Shown here one piece after another: positions 21,282-30,613 of a stretch of 64,000 nucleotides of DNA (positions within the stretch are counted from its first letter, which is position 1; every line of letters begins with the position of its first letter). The stretch lies in contig NZ_RAQO01000004.1 in the NCBI RefSeq assembly GCF_003610775.1, positions 310,001-374,000 of the forward strand. The letters run 5' to 3'. This stretch comes from Alginatibacterium sediminis (lineage in GTDB: Bacteria > Pseudomonadota > Gammaproteobacteria > Enterobacterales > Celerinatantimonadaceae). The translations under genes and the position numbers were made by a program. Under the pieces are notes generated by a model, which ran no database searches, was not told where the DNA came from, and saw only the letters and a program-made list of their open reading frames with translations.

Positions 21282-21312
21282 GTAGCCCCAAGTAACGGGG
21301 CTACTATTTTTT
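21282..21312 (+). terminator. Intrinsic terminator after the MepB-like gene
   Basis: Perfect 8-bp stem GTAGCCCC/GGGGCTAC with a 7-nt loop, followed by TATTTTTT on the plus strand. It lies 69 bp after the stop and just before the converging dcuB gene. The minus strand has no matching T run. Confidence 0.9.
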
Positions 21313-21322
21313 GAGATAGTGC

Positions 21323-22651
21323 TTAAGCGATGATGACCTGAGCAAGTGCATAACCGACCAAACATGAAGTAATCACAGAAATGAGACCGGGTGCCATAAA
21401 GCTGTGGTTAAAATAGTACTTACCAATTTTCGTTGTTCCTGAAACATCAAAGTTGCAGGTGGCAATATCTGATGGGTAATTAGGGATAAAGAAATAGCCA
21501 TAGCAAGCAGGCATAATACCAATCACTAATGCGGGGGGGAGTCCCATTCCGAGGGCCACGGGTAGCATCATAATTAGAGTTGCTGCCTGGCTATTAACTA
21601 CAACAGAAACCACAAATAGTGCTAACGCAAAGGTCCAAGGGTAGCTTTGGACCATATCGATAATCCCACCTTTAAACGCAGGCATGGCATATTGGAAGTA
21701 AGTGTCACTCATCCATGCTATCCCGTAAATGGCTAAGGCTGCGACCATCCCCGATTTAAACACCACTCCATCAGGCACTGTAGATGCTTTAGTGCGTGTG
21801 ACTAACAAAATTACACCACCAAACGCAAGCATCATCATTTGAATAACGACGCTCATTTTTAAGGGTTTCTCAGCATCTGCGATGGTGCGGATCTCTGGAA
21901 ACATTGCGATGACCACAATAACAGCGATGGCCAACAAGAAAAGGTATACAGCATGTCGCGATGATGCTGGAAGCTTATCGTTTAGCGTCGTCGCCGTGGA
22001 GGACTTTATTTTCTCTGACCAGATTGGATCTTTAAGTCGCGCTTGAAATTCAGGATCGTCGTCTAACTCTTTACCGCGACGCACGCTATATAAAGAAAGC
22101 GCAAATACGCCGCAAAGTGTTGCAGGAATGGTGACACCTAAGATGCTAAAGAGGGTTATATTGGCATCAATATTAGATAGTTGAGCTAGGTAATAAACAA
22201 CAGCCGCTGACAATGGGCTCGCAGTAATCCCTACTTGTGACGCGACTGAAGCAGCTGCCATTGGACGTTCCGGTCTAATTCCATTTTTTAGCGCCACATC
22301 ACCGATAATAGGCATGACTGAATAAACAGCATGGCCAGTACCCAACAAAAACGTCATGGTGTAGGTTACCAGTGGACCTAAGAAAGAGATTTTACTTGGA
22401 TTTGAACGCAGTATTTTCTCTGCGATCTGTAACATAAATTTTAATCCACCTGCCGCTTCTAAAATGGACGCACAAGTTACGACGGCCATGATAATGAGCA
22501 TCACAGTCACGGGAGGCGAGGTTGGTGGCATTTGAAATACAAAAACTTGTACGACTAAGCCAATACCGGACACAACCCCGAGACCAAGACCGCCAAAACG
22601 GCTACCAGCATACAAAATGCCGAGAAGAAATAGAAACTGCATGTACAACAT
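21323..22651 (-). CDS. dcuB: Anaerobic C4-dicarboxylate transporter, DcuA/DcuB family
   Basis: 442-residue inner-membrane antiporter for fumarate/malate/succinate exchange. Strong resemblance to DcuB: GGLGLGVVSGIGLVVQVFVFQ, SPPVTVMLIIMAVV, GGLKFMLQIAEKILRSNP, GTGHAVYSVMPIIGDVA and GIRPERPMAAASVASQ. The FVF region and GTGHAVY favour DcuB over DcuA. A good FNR-like site lies upstream (22711-22724), which fits anaerobic expression. Confidence 0.9.
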   Translation of the reverse strand: MLYMQFLFLLGILYAGSRFGGLGLGVVSGIGLVVQVFVFQMPPTSPPVTVMLIIMAVVTCASILEAAGGLKFMLQIAEKILRSNPSKISFLGPLVTYTMTFLLGTGHAVYSVMPIIGDVALKNGIRPERPMAAASVASQVGITASPLSAAVVYYLAQLSNIDANITLFSILGVTIPATLCGVFALSLYSVRRGKELDDDPEFQARLKDPIWSEKIKSSTATTLNDKLPASSRHAVYLFLLAIAVIVVIAMFPEIRTIADAEKPLKMSVVIQMMMLAFGGVILLVTRTKASTVPDGVVFKSGMVAALAIYGIAWMSDTYFQYAMPAFKGGIIDMVQSYPWTFALALFVVSVVVNSQAATLIMMLPVALGMGLPPALVIGIMPACYGYFFIPNYPSDIATCNFDVSGTTKIGKYYFNHSFMAPGLISVITSCLVGYALAQVIIA

Positions 22652-22710
22652 GATTAGAGCTCCAAAAATGAATGATTTGGCTTATTCTGACCATTAGCGA
22701 TGATTAATAT

Positions 22711-22724
22711 TTGATAAAGATCAT
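22711..22724. promoter_or_regulatory. Putative FNR-binding site upstream of dcuB
   Basis: TTGATAAAGATCAT matches the FNR consensus TTGAT-N4-ATCAA at nine of ten fixed positions. It is centred about 66 bp upstream of the dcuB start codon. FNR activates dcuB in E. coli under anaerobiosis, so the position and sequence are mutually consistent. Confidence 0.7.
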
Positions 22725-23143
22725 CTAAATCCCTGCCAGCAAGTCATTTGTTGCAGTTTGGAGTTTATATCTCTAAAGAGGTGGTTAAGAAGATGAGTAA
22801 ACTGCCGTACTAGTCAATTTAGGCAGGCAATTTAGTAACTACGAGTCAAAGGCTCTTCATAACTCAAATGACCAACCGAGCTTGTCGCAACTGGTTTAGT
22901 ACTGACTAAACACACTGATGCCGATAATTGGATAAGAATGCTTTGTTTGAACCAGATTTATTTTTGTCGGAGCCTCAAGTCGAAGGTGAGTTGCTAGCGC
23001 AGCCAGCTTACAGTAATGTCATGTTTTATAGATATCAGATAGTCTAATAATAGAATAGTTAAGTTAACTTTGGCCATTTGTCGTCGGCGTCTAGCTTTGG
23101 GTCATTATGATTCTAAAAAAATGTGTAAACGGAGAAACGAACT
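22725..23143. other. Intergenic region between dcuB and the PhzF gene
   Basis: No supported gene. It contains a 7-bp inverted repeat GTTTAGT-ACTG-ACTAAAC (22894-22911), a possible operator, and a short open stretch on the plus strand (22928-23047, 39 codons from a TTG). That stretch reads like coding sequence (EPDLFLSEPQVEGELLAQP) but is too short to name. Promoter elements for the PhzF gene were not identified. Confidence 0.4.
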
Positions 23144-24019
23144 GTGCTGGAAATAGATGTTTATTTGGTCAATTCCTTTACCGACAATGGAAGTGGAGGA
23201 AACCCTGCTGGTGTGGTGCTAATCGCTGATCACCTGTCCTATGACCAGAAGTTAACCATAGCGCAAGCCGTCGCTTATTCAGAAACTGCGTTTGTATCTA
23301 AAGCTGATCAACCTAGCGTTGACTTTGAATTGTCATTTTTCACGACTACGGGTGAAGTCGACTTTTGTGGGCACGCCACCTTAGCCGCTTTCTCTATGCT
23401 GTATAAAAAGGCAATGATCACCCATGGCCGATATGTACAACGAACCAAAGCTGGTTTGCTCGCTGTCGTTATAGAGCCCGGCGGTTTTATCGTTATGGAG
23501 TTAAAGCCACCTGAATATCTAGAGGTGTTTGCTAGCACGCAAATATCAGCGTTGATTGGCATTCCTGCAACAATCCTCGACTCAACACAACTTCTAGCTG
23601 AGGCTATTTCAACTGGCTTACCCGATGTTATTGTACCGGTGCCACTGGGCTACTTAGATCAAATACAAATTAACGAGCATTTACTCACGCAATTTTGTAA
23701 AGACCATGGGCTGGTCGGTTTACATGCTTTCGAATTGTGCGACCAAGAAAGCTCTCTGACAGCTAGTTGTCGCAACTTTGCGCCGCTATTTGGCATACCA
23801 GAAGAATCAGCTACGGGAAGCTCTAGCGGAGCATTAGCATGCTACTTAAGCAAATATGTTAGCGACAAACGATCCGGCAAATTTATCTTTGAGCAAGGTA
23901 GGGCGATGAACTGTCGGTCAATCATCACCGCATCGGTTGAATGTCGGGGACTAAGTATTCTTAAAGTGGAGGTTGGTGGGCTTGCTCAAGAGCTTGGACT
24001 GCTGCAGTTAACCGTATAG
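23144..24019 (+). CDS. PhzF family isomerase/epimerase-like protein
   Basis: 291 residues of the diaminopimelate-epimerase-like fold. Typical PhzF segments: DVYLVNSFTDNGSGGNPAGVV, the catalytic glutamate region AYSETAFV (Glu47), FFTTTGEVDFCGHATLAAF and the glycine-rich ESATGSSSGALACYL near the C-terminus. The true substrate of most PhzF homologues, including this one, is unknown; phenazine genes are absent nearby. GTG start after GGAGAAACG. Confidence 0.9.
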   Translation: MLEIDVYLVNSFTDNGSGGNPAGVVLIADHLSYDQKLTIAQAVAYSETAFVSKADQPSVDFELSFFTTTGEVDFCGHATLAAFSMLYKKAMITHGRYVQRTKAGLLAVVIEPGGFIVMELKPPEYLEVFASTQISALIGIPATILDSTQLLAEAISTGLPDVIVPVPLGYLDQIQINEHLLTQFCKDHGLVGLHAFELCDQESSLTASCRNFAPLFGIPEESATGSSSGALACYLSKYVSDKRSGKFIFEQGRAMNCRSIITASVECRGLSILKVEVGGLAQELGLLQLTV

Positions 24020-24135
24020 TCTGGTATAGAGTTTCGACAATAAAGCAGGGAAATTTACATTCGTGAGTCGACATTTCTTTATACTAAACACGAGATGAAA
24101 CTCTTTACGTACAATCGGCCATCAAGGATGCTCCT

Positions 24136-24615
24136 TTGCAAATCGCGTTTGAACCCTATCTACTTATTGCTTTAACCATAGCTATTCTTAGCTTGTGGAA
24201 AACTTATTCGGGTCCAATGATCGCGGCGACTTTGTCCTACTCATATATTGAAATGCTGACTTTTACTGTCATCCCAGCTTTATTCGCAGCATATATTGCA
24301 TGGCGTCTAGCGCCAATTTATTCGGAGCTATTTCGTAGTAAAACAAAGCCAGCGTTTAAGCCTCGTTTGAAACGGTTTGTGAAAATGTGGAACACCTATG
24401 GTCAAGTTGCCATGGCAATATTGGCGCCGATAATTGTAGGGATCCCCAGCTATACATTCATTGCTAAACAGCTCAATCAAAATGCAGTAAAAACCTTTAG
24501 TTTATTACTCGCGTCAATTATTTTTTGGAGTAGCTTGGCCTATTTCAGCTTAGCTTTTTTTAACTTAGAGCAATACTTCGCTATTGAGGCACTATTACCC
24601 CAATCATTACGCTAA
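24136..24615 (+). CDS. Small multi-pass membrane protein, unknown function
   Basis: 159 residues with about four hydrophobic segments (YLLIALTIAILSLW, FTVIPALFAAYIAWRL, VAMAILAPIIVGIPSYTFIA, TFSLLLASIIFWSSLAYF). The central AILAPIIVGIPSYTFIAKQL loop resembles small exporter-like membrane proteins, but this is weak. The start is TTG at 24136 with AAGGA seven bases upstream. No functional neighbours. Confidence 0.6.
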   Translation: MQIAFEPYLLIALTIAILSLWKTYSGPMIAATLSYSYIEMLTFTVIPALFAAYIAWRLAPIYSELFRSKTKPAFKPRLKRFVKMWNTYGQVAMAILAPIIVGIPSYTFIAKQLNQNAVKTFSLLLASIIFWSSLAYFSLAFFNLEQYFAIEALLPQSLR

Positions 24616-24831
24616 GCGCTCTGTTCGCAATTTATTCAACGACAAAACAATTTTCACTGAAATCAAGCCAATACAAGCCAGCCATAGCTGATAATGTTAA
24701 GCAATGGTTTTTAAAGCCCTACGAATTATTGATTCATAGGCGCGGGTATTTTCGAGAAAAAGTAGGACTTAGGTTTGGTTTTGGTGTATAAGCACTGCCA
24801 AATCGATTTACTCTCTATTAAAGGCAGCTCC

Positions 24832-25170
24832 ATGTCCAAGTTCTTCTACAAAGGTCGTATTACTCCTAAACCCAAATATCAAAGCTCTGGCTTTAATACC
24901 AAGCGTCAAAACAAACTGGGTAGTGCGGAGTTTCCTTTGGAGTTAAGCGTAGTTAATCAACAGCGCGAACTCGAGATTAATGAATTACTTTTGGCCAATA
25001 AGCTGCACGCGAACATCAACGTCGACGCTAACAAAGACGAAGACATAAAGGCACTGACTGCGCTACTTGAAACTCCAAAAACTACGCAAGTTGAAAAAGT
25101 CGCTAAACGTAACGACCCTTGCCCATGCAATAGTGGTAAAAAATTCAAAAAATGCTGTGGTCTTAACTAA
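24832..25170 (+). CDS. PBPRA1643 family SEC-C metal-binding protein
   Basis: 112 residues. It starts MSKFFYKGRITPKPKYQSSG, continues FNTKRQNKLGSAEFPL and NINVDANKDEDIKALTALL, and ends in a SEC-C zinc motif (RNDPCPCNSGKKFKKCCG, ligands C-x-C...CC). This arrangement is the small PBPRA1643-type family of marine gammaproteobacteria; its role is unknown, and SEC-C motifs bind zinc and often mediate protein contact. The ATG at 24832 gives the family N-terminus; a longer frame from 24775 is not needed. Confidence 0.88.
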   Translation: MSKFFYKGRITPKPKYQSSGFNTKRQNKLGSAEFPLELSVVNQQRELEINELLLANKLHANINVDANKDEDIKALTALLETPKTTQVEKVAKRNDPCPCNSGKKFKKCCGLN

Positions 25171-25189
25171 GCTGGCCTAGTTCAAGAGA

Positions 25190-25822
25190 CTATATTTTTG
25201 TGACCGCTTCAACAAGCTGGTTCATGTGATTGATGATTGTGACCTGTGAGCTCTTAAACCCTAAACTTTGTGGGTCATAGTAAATACAATGCATCCCAGC
25301 TTTGAGTGCTGCTTCAACCCCTACCAGACTATCTTCGATAACAATACACTCACTTGCTTGAGCGGACATTTGCGTTGCTGCGTGTAAAAACAAACGCGGA
25401 TCTGGTTTCCAAGCTTGAACGTCATAGGCACTAAAAATATGCTGCTCAAAATAGCTGTCTAAACCGGTAAGCTGTAGAGACCTAAGTGTTTTGGAATGGG
25501 GTCCATTAGATGCAACGGACATGGGGAATTTTAGTTGCTCTAAGGCATGTAAAACACCGGGGCAGGGCTCAATATGCTGGGTAAGCAGATCAGCAACCAA
25601 CGCTCGGTACTCAACTTCGAAGTTGTCTGCGAAGGATGTCGAAAATTGCTGCGAAATCTCTTTAAGTATTAAATCGAGCTTAATCCCCTTGAATCGCTTA
25701 ATAAGTTCCTCGGTGCTTATATTGATACCATAGTCTCGAAACTTAAGTTCAAGCCCATGTTGGCACCAATACTCACTTTCAACCAAAGTACCGTCACAAT
25801 CAAAGATTAAAAATTTACGCAC
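25190..25822 (-). CDS. HAD-superfamily phosphatase, YieH-like
   Basis: 210-residue HAD phosphatase. Motif I is FDCDGTLVESE, motif II the serine of VASNGPHSK, motif III KPDPRLFLHAA and motif IV VIEDSLVGVEA. The cap segment IKRFKGIKLDLILKEIS matches E. coli YieH, a phosphatase active on 6-phosphogluconate and other phosphates. It lies downstream of asnB on the same strand, but an intrinsic terminator separates them. Substrate is inferred. Confidence 0.85.
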   Translation of the reverse strand: MRKFLIFDCDGTLVESEYWCQHGLELKFRDYGINISTEELIKRFKGIKLDLILKEISQQFSTSFADNFEVEYRALVADLLTQHIEPCPGVLHALEQLKFPMSVASNGPHSKTLRSLQLTGLDSYFEQHIFSAYDVQAWKPDPRLFLHAATQMSAQASECIVIEDSLVGVEAALKAGMHCIYYDPQSLGFKSSQVTIINHMNQLVEAVTKI

Positions 25823-25845
25823 GCTTTACCCTTTGCTCAAATAAA

Positions 25846-25868
25846 AACGCCACGCTAGGCGTGGCGTT
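25846..25868 (-). terminator. Intrinsic terminator after asnB
   Basis: Perfect 10-bp stem AACGCCACGC/GCGTGGCGTT with a 3-nt loop; on the minus strand it runs into TTTTTAT. It begins 18 bp past the asnB stop and precedes the YieH-like gene. Confidence 0.93.
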
Positions 25869-25886
25869 GTTTCATCTTACAATGGC

Positions 25887-27566
25887 TTATTCGCCGTCGT
25901 AAGCTTCGTTGTGTACTGACAATACTGCGCGACCTGAAGGATCGGCATTGTTTGCAAAACTAGCATCCCAAGCGATGGCTTCGGGTGTTGAACAAGCAAC
26001 TGACTTACCACCAGGTACACACTGCGCAGCGGTATCTTGTGGGAAGTGTTCGGTGAACATAGTTCGATAAAAATAGCCTTCTTTAGTATCCGGAGTATTA
26101 ATCGGGAATCGGAAAGCTGCTGTTTCTAACTGTTGGTCACTTACTTCTGCTTCAACGTGTTCTTTTAAAGTATCAATCCAAGAATAGCCAACACCATCTG
26201 AGAATTGTTCTTTTTGACGCCAAGCTACACTAGCCGGTAGATAGTCTTCAAAGGCTTCACGCAAAATGTGTTTTTCCATTTTACCGTTGCCACACATTTT
26301 GGCAGCTGGGTTTAAGCGCATTGCAACATCAATGAATTCTTTGTCCAAGAATGGAACTCGACCTTCGATTCCCCACGCCGCCAAAGACTTGTTAGCGCGG
26401 TTACAATCGAACATGTGTAATTTTTGCAATTTACGCACGGTCTCTTCATGGAATTCTTTAGCATTTGGCGCTTTGTGGAAATACAAATAGCCACCAAATA
26501 TTTCGTCTGCACCTTCACCAGAAAGTACCATTTTAATCCCCATCGCCTTAATCTTACGAGCCATAAGATACATAGGTGTTGAAGCGCGAATAGTCGTTAC
26601 ATCGTAAGTCTCTAGATGGTAGATCACTTCACGTAATGCATCGATACCTTCTTGAATGGTGAAATGGATTTCGTGGTGCACTGTACCAAGTTGGTCCGCT
26701 ACCACTTTGGCTGCGATTAGATCTGGAGAGCCGACTAGGCCAACTGCAAAGGAGTGTAGCTGTGGCCACCAAGCTTCACTGTTGTCATTGTCTTCAACGC
26801 GGCGCTCTGCAAATTTTTTGGTAATCGCTGACGTGATTGATGAATCTAACCCACCCGACAATAGTACGCCGTATGGAACGTCACACATGAGCTGACGTTT
26901 AACGGCCGCTTCAAGCGCTTCACGTAAATCATCCACACTTGCAGGGTTGTTTTCTACAGCGCTGAAATCTTCCCAGTCGCGTTGGTAATAACGCACCGGT
27001 TCACCACCGTTAGCTTTGCTATACATGTAGTGACCTGGAGGGAACTCGCTAATTGTTTTACATATAGGCGTTAGTGCTTTCATTTCTGAAGCAACATAGA
27101 AGTTACCGAGATCATCGTAACCGGTATACAAAGGAATAATCCCAATGTGGTCACGACCGATTAAGTATGCATCGTTCTCTTCGTCATATAAGCAAAAAGC
27201 AAATATACCATTGAGATCGTCAAGAAAATTCTCACCTTTTTGCTTATACAAAGCCAAAATGATTTCGCAATCCGAATCAGTTGCGAAGTCAAAGTCGACA
27301 TCTAAATTTGCGCGCAATTCTTTGTGGTTATAGATTTCACCATTTACTGCAAGGGCGTGCGTTTTTTCTGGATTATAAAGAGGTTGAGCTCCATTATTTA
27401 CGTCGACAATCGCTAAACGCTCGTGAACGAGAATCGCATTATCTGCAGTGTAAATGCCTGACCAATCAGGACCACGGTGACGTAAGCGTTTTGACATCTC
27501 AAGCGCCTGCTTACGCAGTTCGCTTACATCAGATTTGATATCAAGAACTCCAAAAATGGAACACAT
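25887..27566 (-). CDS. asnB: Asparagine synthase B (glutamine-hydrolysing)
   Basis: Makes asparagine from aspartate, glutamine and ATP. With the start at MCSIFGVLD (27566) it has 559 residues and exposes the amidotransferase nucleophile Cys2; an in-frame upstream codon at 27617 would bury it. The Ntn-glutaminase domain includes RGPDWSG and AVNGEIYNH; the synthetase domain has the PP-loop LLSGGLDSS and SGEGADEIFGGY. A GAAGGGAAAACT ribosome site precedes the ATG. Confidence 0.96.
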   Translation of the reverse strand: MCSIFGVLDIKSDVSELRKQALEMSKRLRHRGPDWSGIYTADNAILVHERLAIVDVNNGAQPLYNPEKTHALAVNGEIYNHKELRANLDVDFDFATDSDCEIILALYKQKGENFLDDLNGIFAFCLYDEENDAYLIGRDHIGIIPLYTGYDDLGNFYVASEMKALTPICKTISEFPPGHYMYSKANGGEPVRYYQRDWEDFSAVENNPASVDDLREALEAAVKRQLMCDVPYGVLLSGGLDSSITSAITKKFAERRVEDNDNSEAWWPQLHSFAVGLVGSPDLIAAKVVADQLGTVHHEIHFTIQEGIDALREVIYHLETYDVTTIRASTPMYLMARKIKAMGIKMVLSGEGADEIFGGYLYFHKAPNAKEFHEETVRKLQKLHMFDCNRANKSLAAWGIEGRVPFLDKEFIDVAMRLNPAAKMCGNGKMEKHILREAFEDYLPASVAWRQKEQFSDGVGYSWIDTLKEHVEAEVSDQQLETAAFRFPINTPDTKEGYFYRTMFTEHFPQDTAAQCVPGGKSVACSTPEAIAWDASFANNADPSGRAVLSVHNEAYDGE

Positions 27567-27772
27567 AGTTTTCCCTTCGTACAATTTTAGCGAACCACAG
27601 CTGATTCGCTTCCTCAAGACATTTCAATTTGCCAATCTTGAAAAATTTTGCAAGTGTTGATTAGTTTTTTTTGTGATTTCTTTCGATTTTCGACCCTTAA
27701 GGGCTAAAAATACAATTATATTTAACTAAGTGTTAATAAAAAGTGATGAAATCAGGGCATGGAGGTGGGAAT

Positions 27773-27808
27773 AACCAGCGACAAATTTACTGCCGCTGGT
27801 TTATTTTT
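27773..27808. terminator. Terminator-like hairpin downstream of nhaB
   Basis: An 8-bp stem AACCAGCG/CGCTGGTT with a 13-nt loop begins 8 bp beyond the nhaB stop. The T-rich run (TATTTTTC) is on the plus strand, while nhaB reads on the minus strand; so it is either a hairpin without a proper U tract for nhaB or a stop for antisense transcripts from asnB. Confidence 0.5.
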
Positions 27809-29392
27809 CTAGTGGCTCGATACTGCGTGTGTTGCCGCATCAGCTGCAGCTGCAACGTGATGAGTTAGCCAACCGTTATCTAGCATCCAATCGGTCGAGG
27901 GGATTAAAGCAAATTCTACTGCGAGCAGTCCCACAAACGTCAGTACAATAGTGTAAGGTAGCGCCATCCACACCATACGGCCATACGAGAGACGTATTAA
28001 TGGAGCCAGTGAAGACGTTAATAGGAATAAAAACGCGGCTTGACCATTTGGCGTAGCAACCGAAGGCAGGTTAGTACCGGTATTAATAGCTACTGCAAGT
28101 AAGTCAAACTGAGGACGAGTAATCACACCAGAAGTCCATGCTTCTTTCACTTCGTTAATGTATACCGTACCAACAAACACATTATCACTTACCATCGAAA
28201 GTACACCGTTGGCCAAATAGAAGGCGACTAACTGTGCGGGCCCTTCGATTTGCAATACGGCGTCAATAATAGGTGCAAATAGGTCAAGGTTGATAATGAC
28301 AGCAACGATTGAGAAAAACACGGCTAGTAGCGCGGTGAATGGCAAGGCTTCTTCAAATGCTTTACCCAACTGGTGCTCTTCAGTAATACCGGTTAATGCG
28401 GTCGCAAATATGATAACTGAGAGGCCGATAAGACCGACAGCTGCTAAATGCAGTGCTAATCCAATCACCAACCACACGCAAATAATCGCCTGAACAATCA
28501 GTTTTGCCCGGTCACGGTTGGTTCTATCGGCATCCGCTTGCTTGTCGTAATCATACAAAATTTTGTAAACAGCAGTTGGCAGTTTCGCGCCATAGCCAAA
28601 GACCCCAAGTTTTTCGACGATGTAACAAGTCAGTAAGCCAAAAACTAATACCGGTAAACTAACTGGGGCCATGCGTAAAAAGAACTCTAAGAATTGCCAT
28701 CCCGCTTGATCAGCAATAATTAAGTTCTGCGGCTCTCCTACCATGGTACATACACCGCCGAGCGCTGTACCTACACCAGCGTGCATCATTAAGCTACGTA
28801 GAAATGCTCGAAAGCCTTCTAAGTCTTCAGACTTCAAGCTGTCTTTAGTATGGTCGTGTTTTTGGTCGGCCGTTTTACCTGAAGCGACCTTGTGATAAAT
28901 GCTATAAAAGCCAATTGCAACGCTGATGACAACGGCAATGACAGTCAATGCATCTAGGAAGGCTGATAGAAAAGCGCCGGCGAAACTGAATGAAAGTGCC
29001 AGTAGCGCTTTATTTTTAATTTTGATTAGCATTTTTGTGAAAACAAAAAGCAACAAGTCCTTCATGAAATAGATGCCTGCAACCATAAACATCAACAACA
29101 GAATAACTTCAAAATTTTGCACTAATTCATGCTTTACCATTTCTGGGCTAGTCATGCCTATGGCGATGGCTTCAATTGCAAGTAAACCACCGGGTTGAAG
29201 CGGATAACACTTCAAGGCCATAGCGAGTGTGAAAATGAATTCAATGATTAACAACCATCCAGCAACAAATGGGTCAATCAAGAAAAATACTAAGGGGTTA
29301 ATAATTAAAAACAGCACGATCGCCTTTTTAAACCAAGTCGGAGAGTTTCCGAGAAAATTCTTGGCAAAAGACTGAGTAAGACTAGTCGTCAT
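27809..29392 (-). CDS. nhaB: Na+/H+ antiporter NhaB
   Basis: 527-residue inner-membrane sodium/proton antiporter. It starts with the typical [18 protein letters not shown] and shows [56 protein letters not shown] and [18 protein letters not shown], all characteristic of NhaB. About twelve membrane helices are expected. It is divergent from fadR, the arrangement also found in E. coli. Confidence 0.95.
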   Translation of the reverse strand: MTTSLTQSFAKNFLGNSPTWFKKAIVLFLIINPLVFFLIDPFVAGWLLIIEFIFTLAMALKCYPLQPGGLLAIEAIAIGMTSPEMVKHELVQNFEVILLLMFMVAGIYFMKDLLLFVFTKMLIKIKNKALLALSFSFAGAFLSAFLDALTVIAVVISVAIGFYSIYHKVASGKTADQKHDHTKDSLKSEDLEGFRAFLRSLMMHAGVGTALGGVCTMVGEPQNLIIADQAGWQFLEFFLRMAPVSLPVLVFGLLTCYIVEKLGVFGYGAKLPTAVYKILYDYDKQADADRTNRDRAKLIVQAIICVWLVIGLALHLAAVGLIGLSVIIFATALTGITEEHQLGKAFEEALPFTALLAVFFSIVAVIINLDLFAPIIDAVLQIEGPAQLVAFYLANGVLSMVSDNVFVGTVYINEVKEAWTSGVITRPQFDLLAVAINTGTNLPSVATPNGQAAFLFLLTSSLAPLIRLSYGRMVWMALPYTIVLTFVGLLAVEFALIPSTDWMLDNGWLTHHVAAAADAATHAVSSH

Positions 29393-29760
29393 AGTTGGGT
29401 CTCGATAATATAAATTTGAGGGAATTCATTTACCGAAATATGTAGCGACGATCACGAAGTAGGGAGTTTTTTAGTCCCACAATCGATCTATATAGATAAG
29501 CCGATGCGGACACAACTGCTCGAGTCCTTCGAAATAATCGCGTTCATCCAGTAAACGCGCGCGAATTGTAAAGAAAAATCGCTACTGTAGAAAGAACTAA
29601 AGCTGGATAAGCACAAAAAAAGCTATATGTTGGTTCTTTAAGTCAATAAATGAGCATTTAGTTCTCAGTTTGGCATGACGACCGACCACTTGCTTTTGTC
29701 ATTGCCGATCGTTTGTTACTATATTGTTTTATTAGTCGTTTTCCGCATTAAAGGTTACAC
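29393..29760. promoter_or_regulatory. Divergent nhaB / fadR promoter region
   Basis: 368 bp without a gene. For fadR, TTGTCA (29696-29701) and TACTAT (29717-29722) form a possible but short-spaced (15 bp) promoter. No FadR operator could be identified confidently. The nhaB promoter was not resolved. Confidence 0.35.
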
Positions 29761-30483
29761 ATGGTTATTAAAGCTAAAAGTGCAGCAGGATTTGCCGAAC
29801 AGTACATTATCGAATCGATATGGAATAACCGTTTTGCACCAGGAACAATTTTACCCGCTGAGCGCGAATTGGCAGAGGTCATAGGCGTTACTCGAACAAC
29901 GCTACGTGAAGTACTACAGCGTCTCGCGCGCGACGGTTGGTTGACGATACAGCATGGTAAACCAACTCAAGTTAATAATTTTTGGGAAACATCAGGGCTT
30001 AACATCTTAGAGACCTTGGCCCGTTTGGACCAAGACGGCGCTCCTGAGTTAGTAGAGAACCTTTTGTCTGCACGTACCAATATCAGTGTTATTTTTATTC
30101 GAGGAGCGCTTAAAAATAATCCCGAACTTACCCGTACAGAGCTAGGTCGCTATGTCGATGTTGAAGAAACTGGTGAAGCGTTCGCAGCCTTCGATTATCA
30201 ATTGCACCATCGTTTAGCCTTTGCATCGGGCAATCCAATTTACGCATTAATTATCAACGGTTTTAAGGGCTTATATAGCCATGTCGGCTCTTACTATTTT
30301 GCGGATCCCGAAGCCCGAGAACTAGCCAAACAATACTATTTGGATTTGATCGCGCTTGCTGAAAAAGGCCCTGCGGATGCAGCCTTGCAGGTGGTTCGCC
30401 AACACGGCATAAAAAGCGCAAGTGTTTGGCAACGCTTACGTAAAGATTTACCAGACGATTTTGCTGAACAAAACCATCTATAA
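29761..30483 (+). CDS. fadR: Fatty acid metabolism regulator FadR
   Basis: 240-residue GntR-family acyl-CoA-responsive regulator that represses fad genes and activates fabA/fabB in its relatives. The winged helix is near residues 10-75 ([48 protein letters not shown]) and the C-terminal acyl-CoA domain contains [18 protein letters not shown] and [10 protein letters not shown]. It is unlikely to be the regulator of the GntR-like elements at 46 and 63 kb, because its consensus operator differs. Confidence 0.96.
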   Translation: MVIKAKSAAGFAEQYIIESIWNNRFAPGTILPAERELAEVIGVTRTTLREVLQRLARDGWLTIQHGKPTQVNNFWETSGLNILETLARLDQDGAPELVENLLSARTNISVIFIRGALKNNPELTRTELGRYVDVEETGEAFAAFDYQLHHRLAFASGNPIYALIINGFKGLYSHVGSYYFADPEARELAKQYYLDLIALAEKGPADAALQVVRQHGIKSASVWQRLRKDLPDDFAEQNHL

Positions 30484-30484
30484 A

Positions 30485-30525
30485 GTTGTTAGGGTGCTAA
30501 ACAAACAGTTTGCACCCTAAACAAC
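30485..30525 (+). terminator. Hairpin after fadR
   Basis: GTTGTTAGGGTGC pairs with GCACCCT-A-AACAAC (one bulged A) around a 14-nt loop, starting 2 bp after the fadR stop. The downstream sequence is AT-rich without a clear T run, so it is a probable but imperfect terminator. Confidence 0.6.
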
Positions 30526-30613
30526 TGTCATTAATAAATTTGTTGATAATATAGTCCATACTAAGACAGTTCTAGTCGCGTAGTCGTATCTAAAATTTGT
30601 GAAGGATAACAAT

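Noticed and set aside
22928-23047. 39-codon open stretch before the PhzF gene
   Set aside because: It reads as protein-like but is too short, lacks a ribosome site and matches no family I know; kept only as a remark in the intergenic entry.
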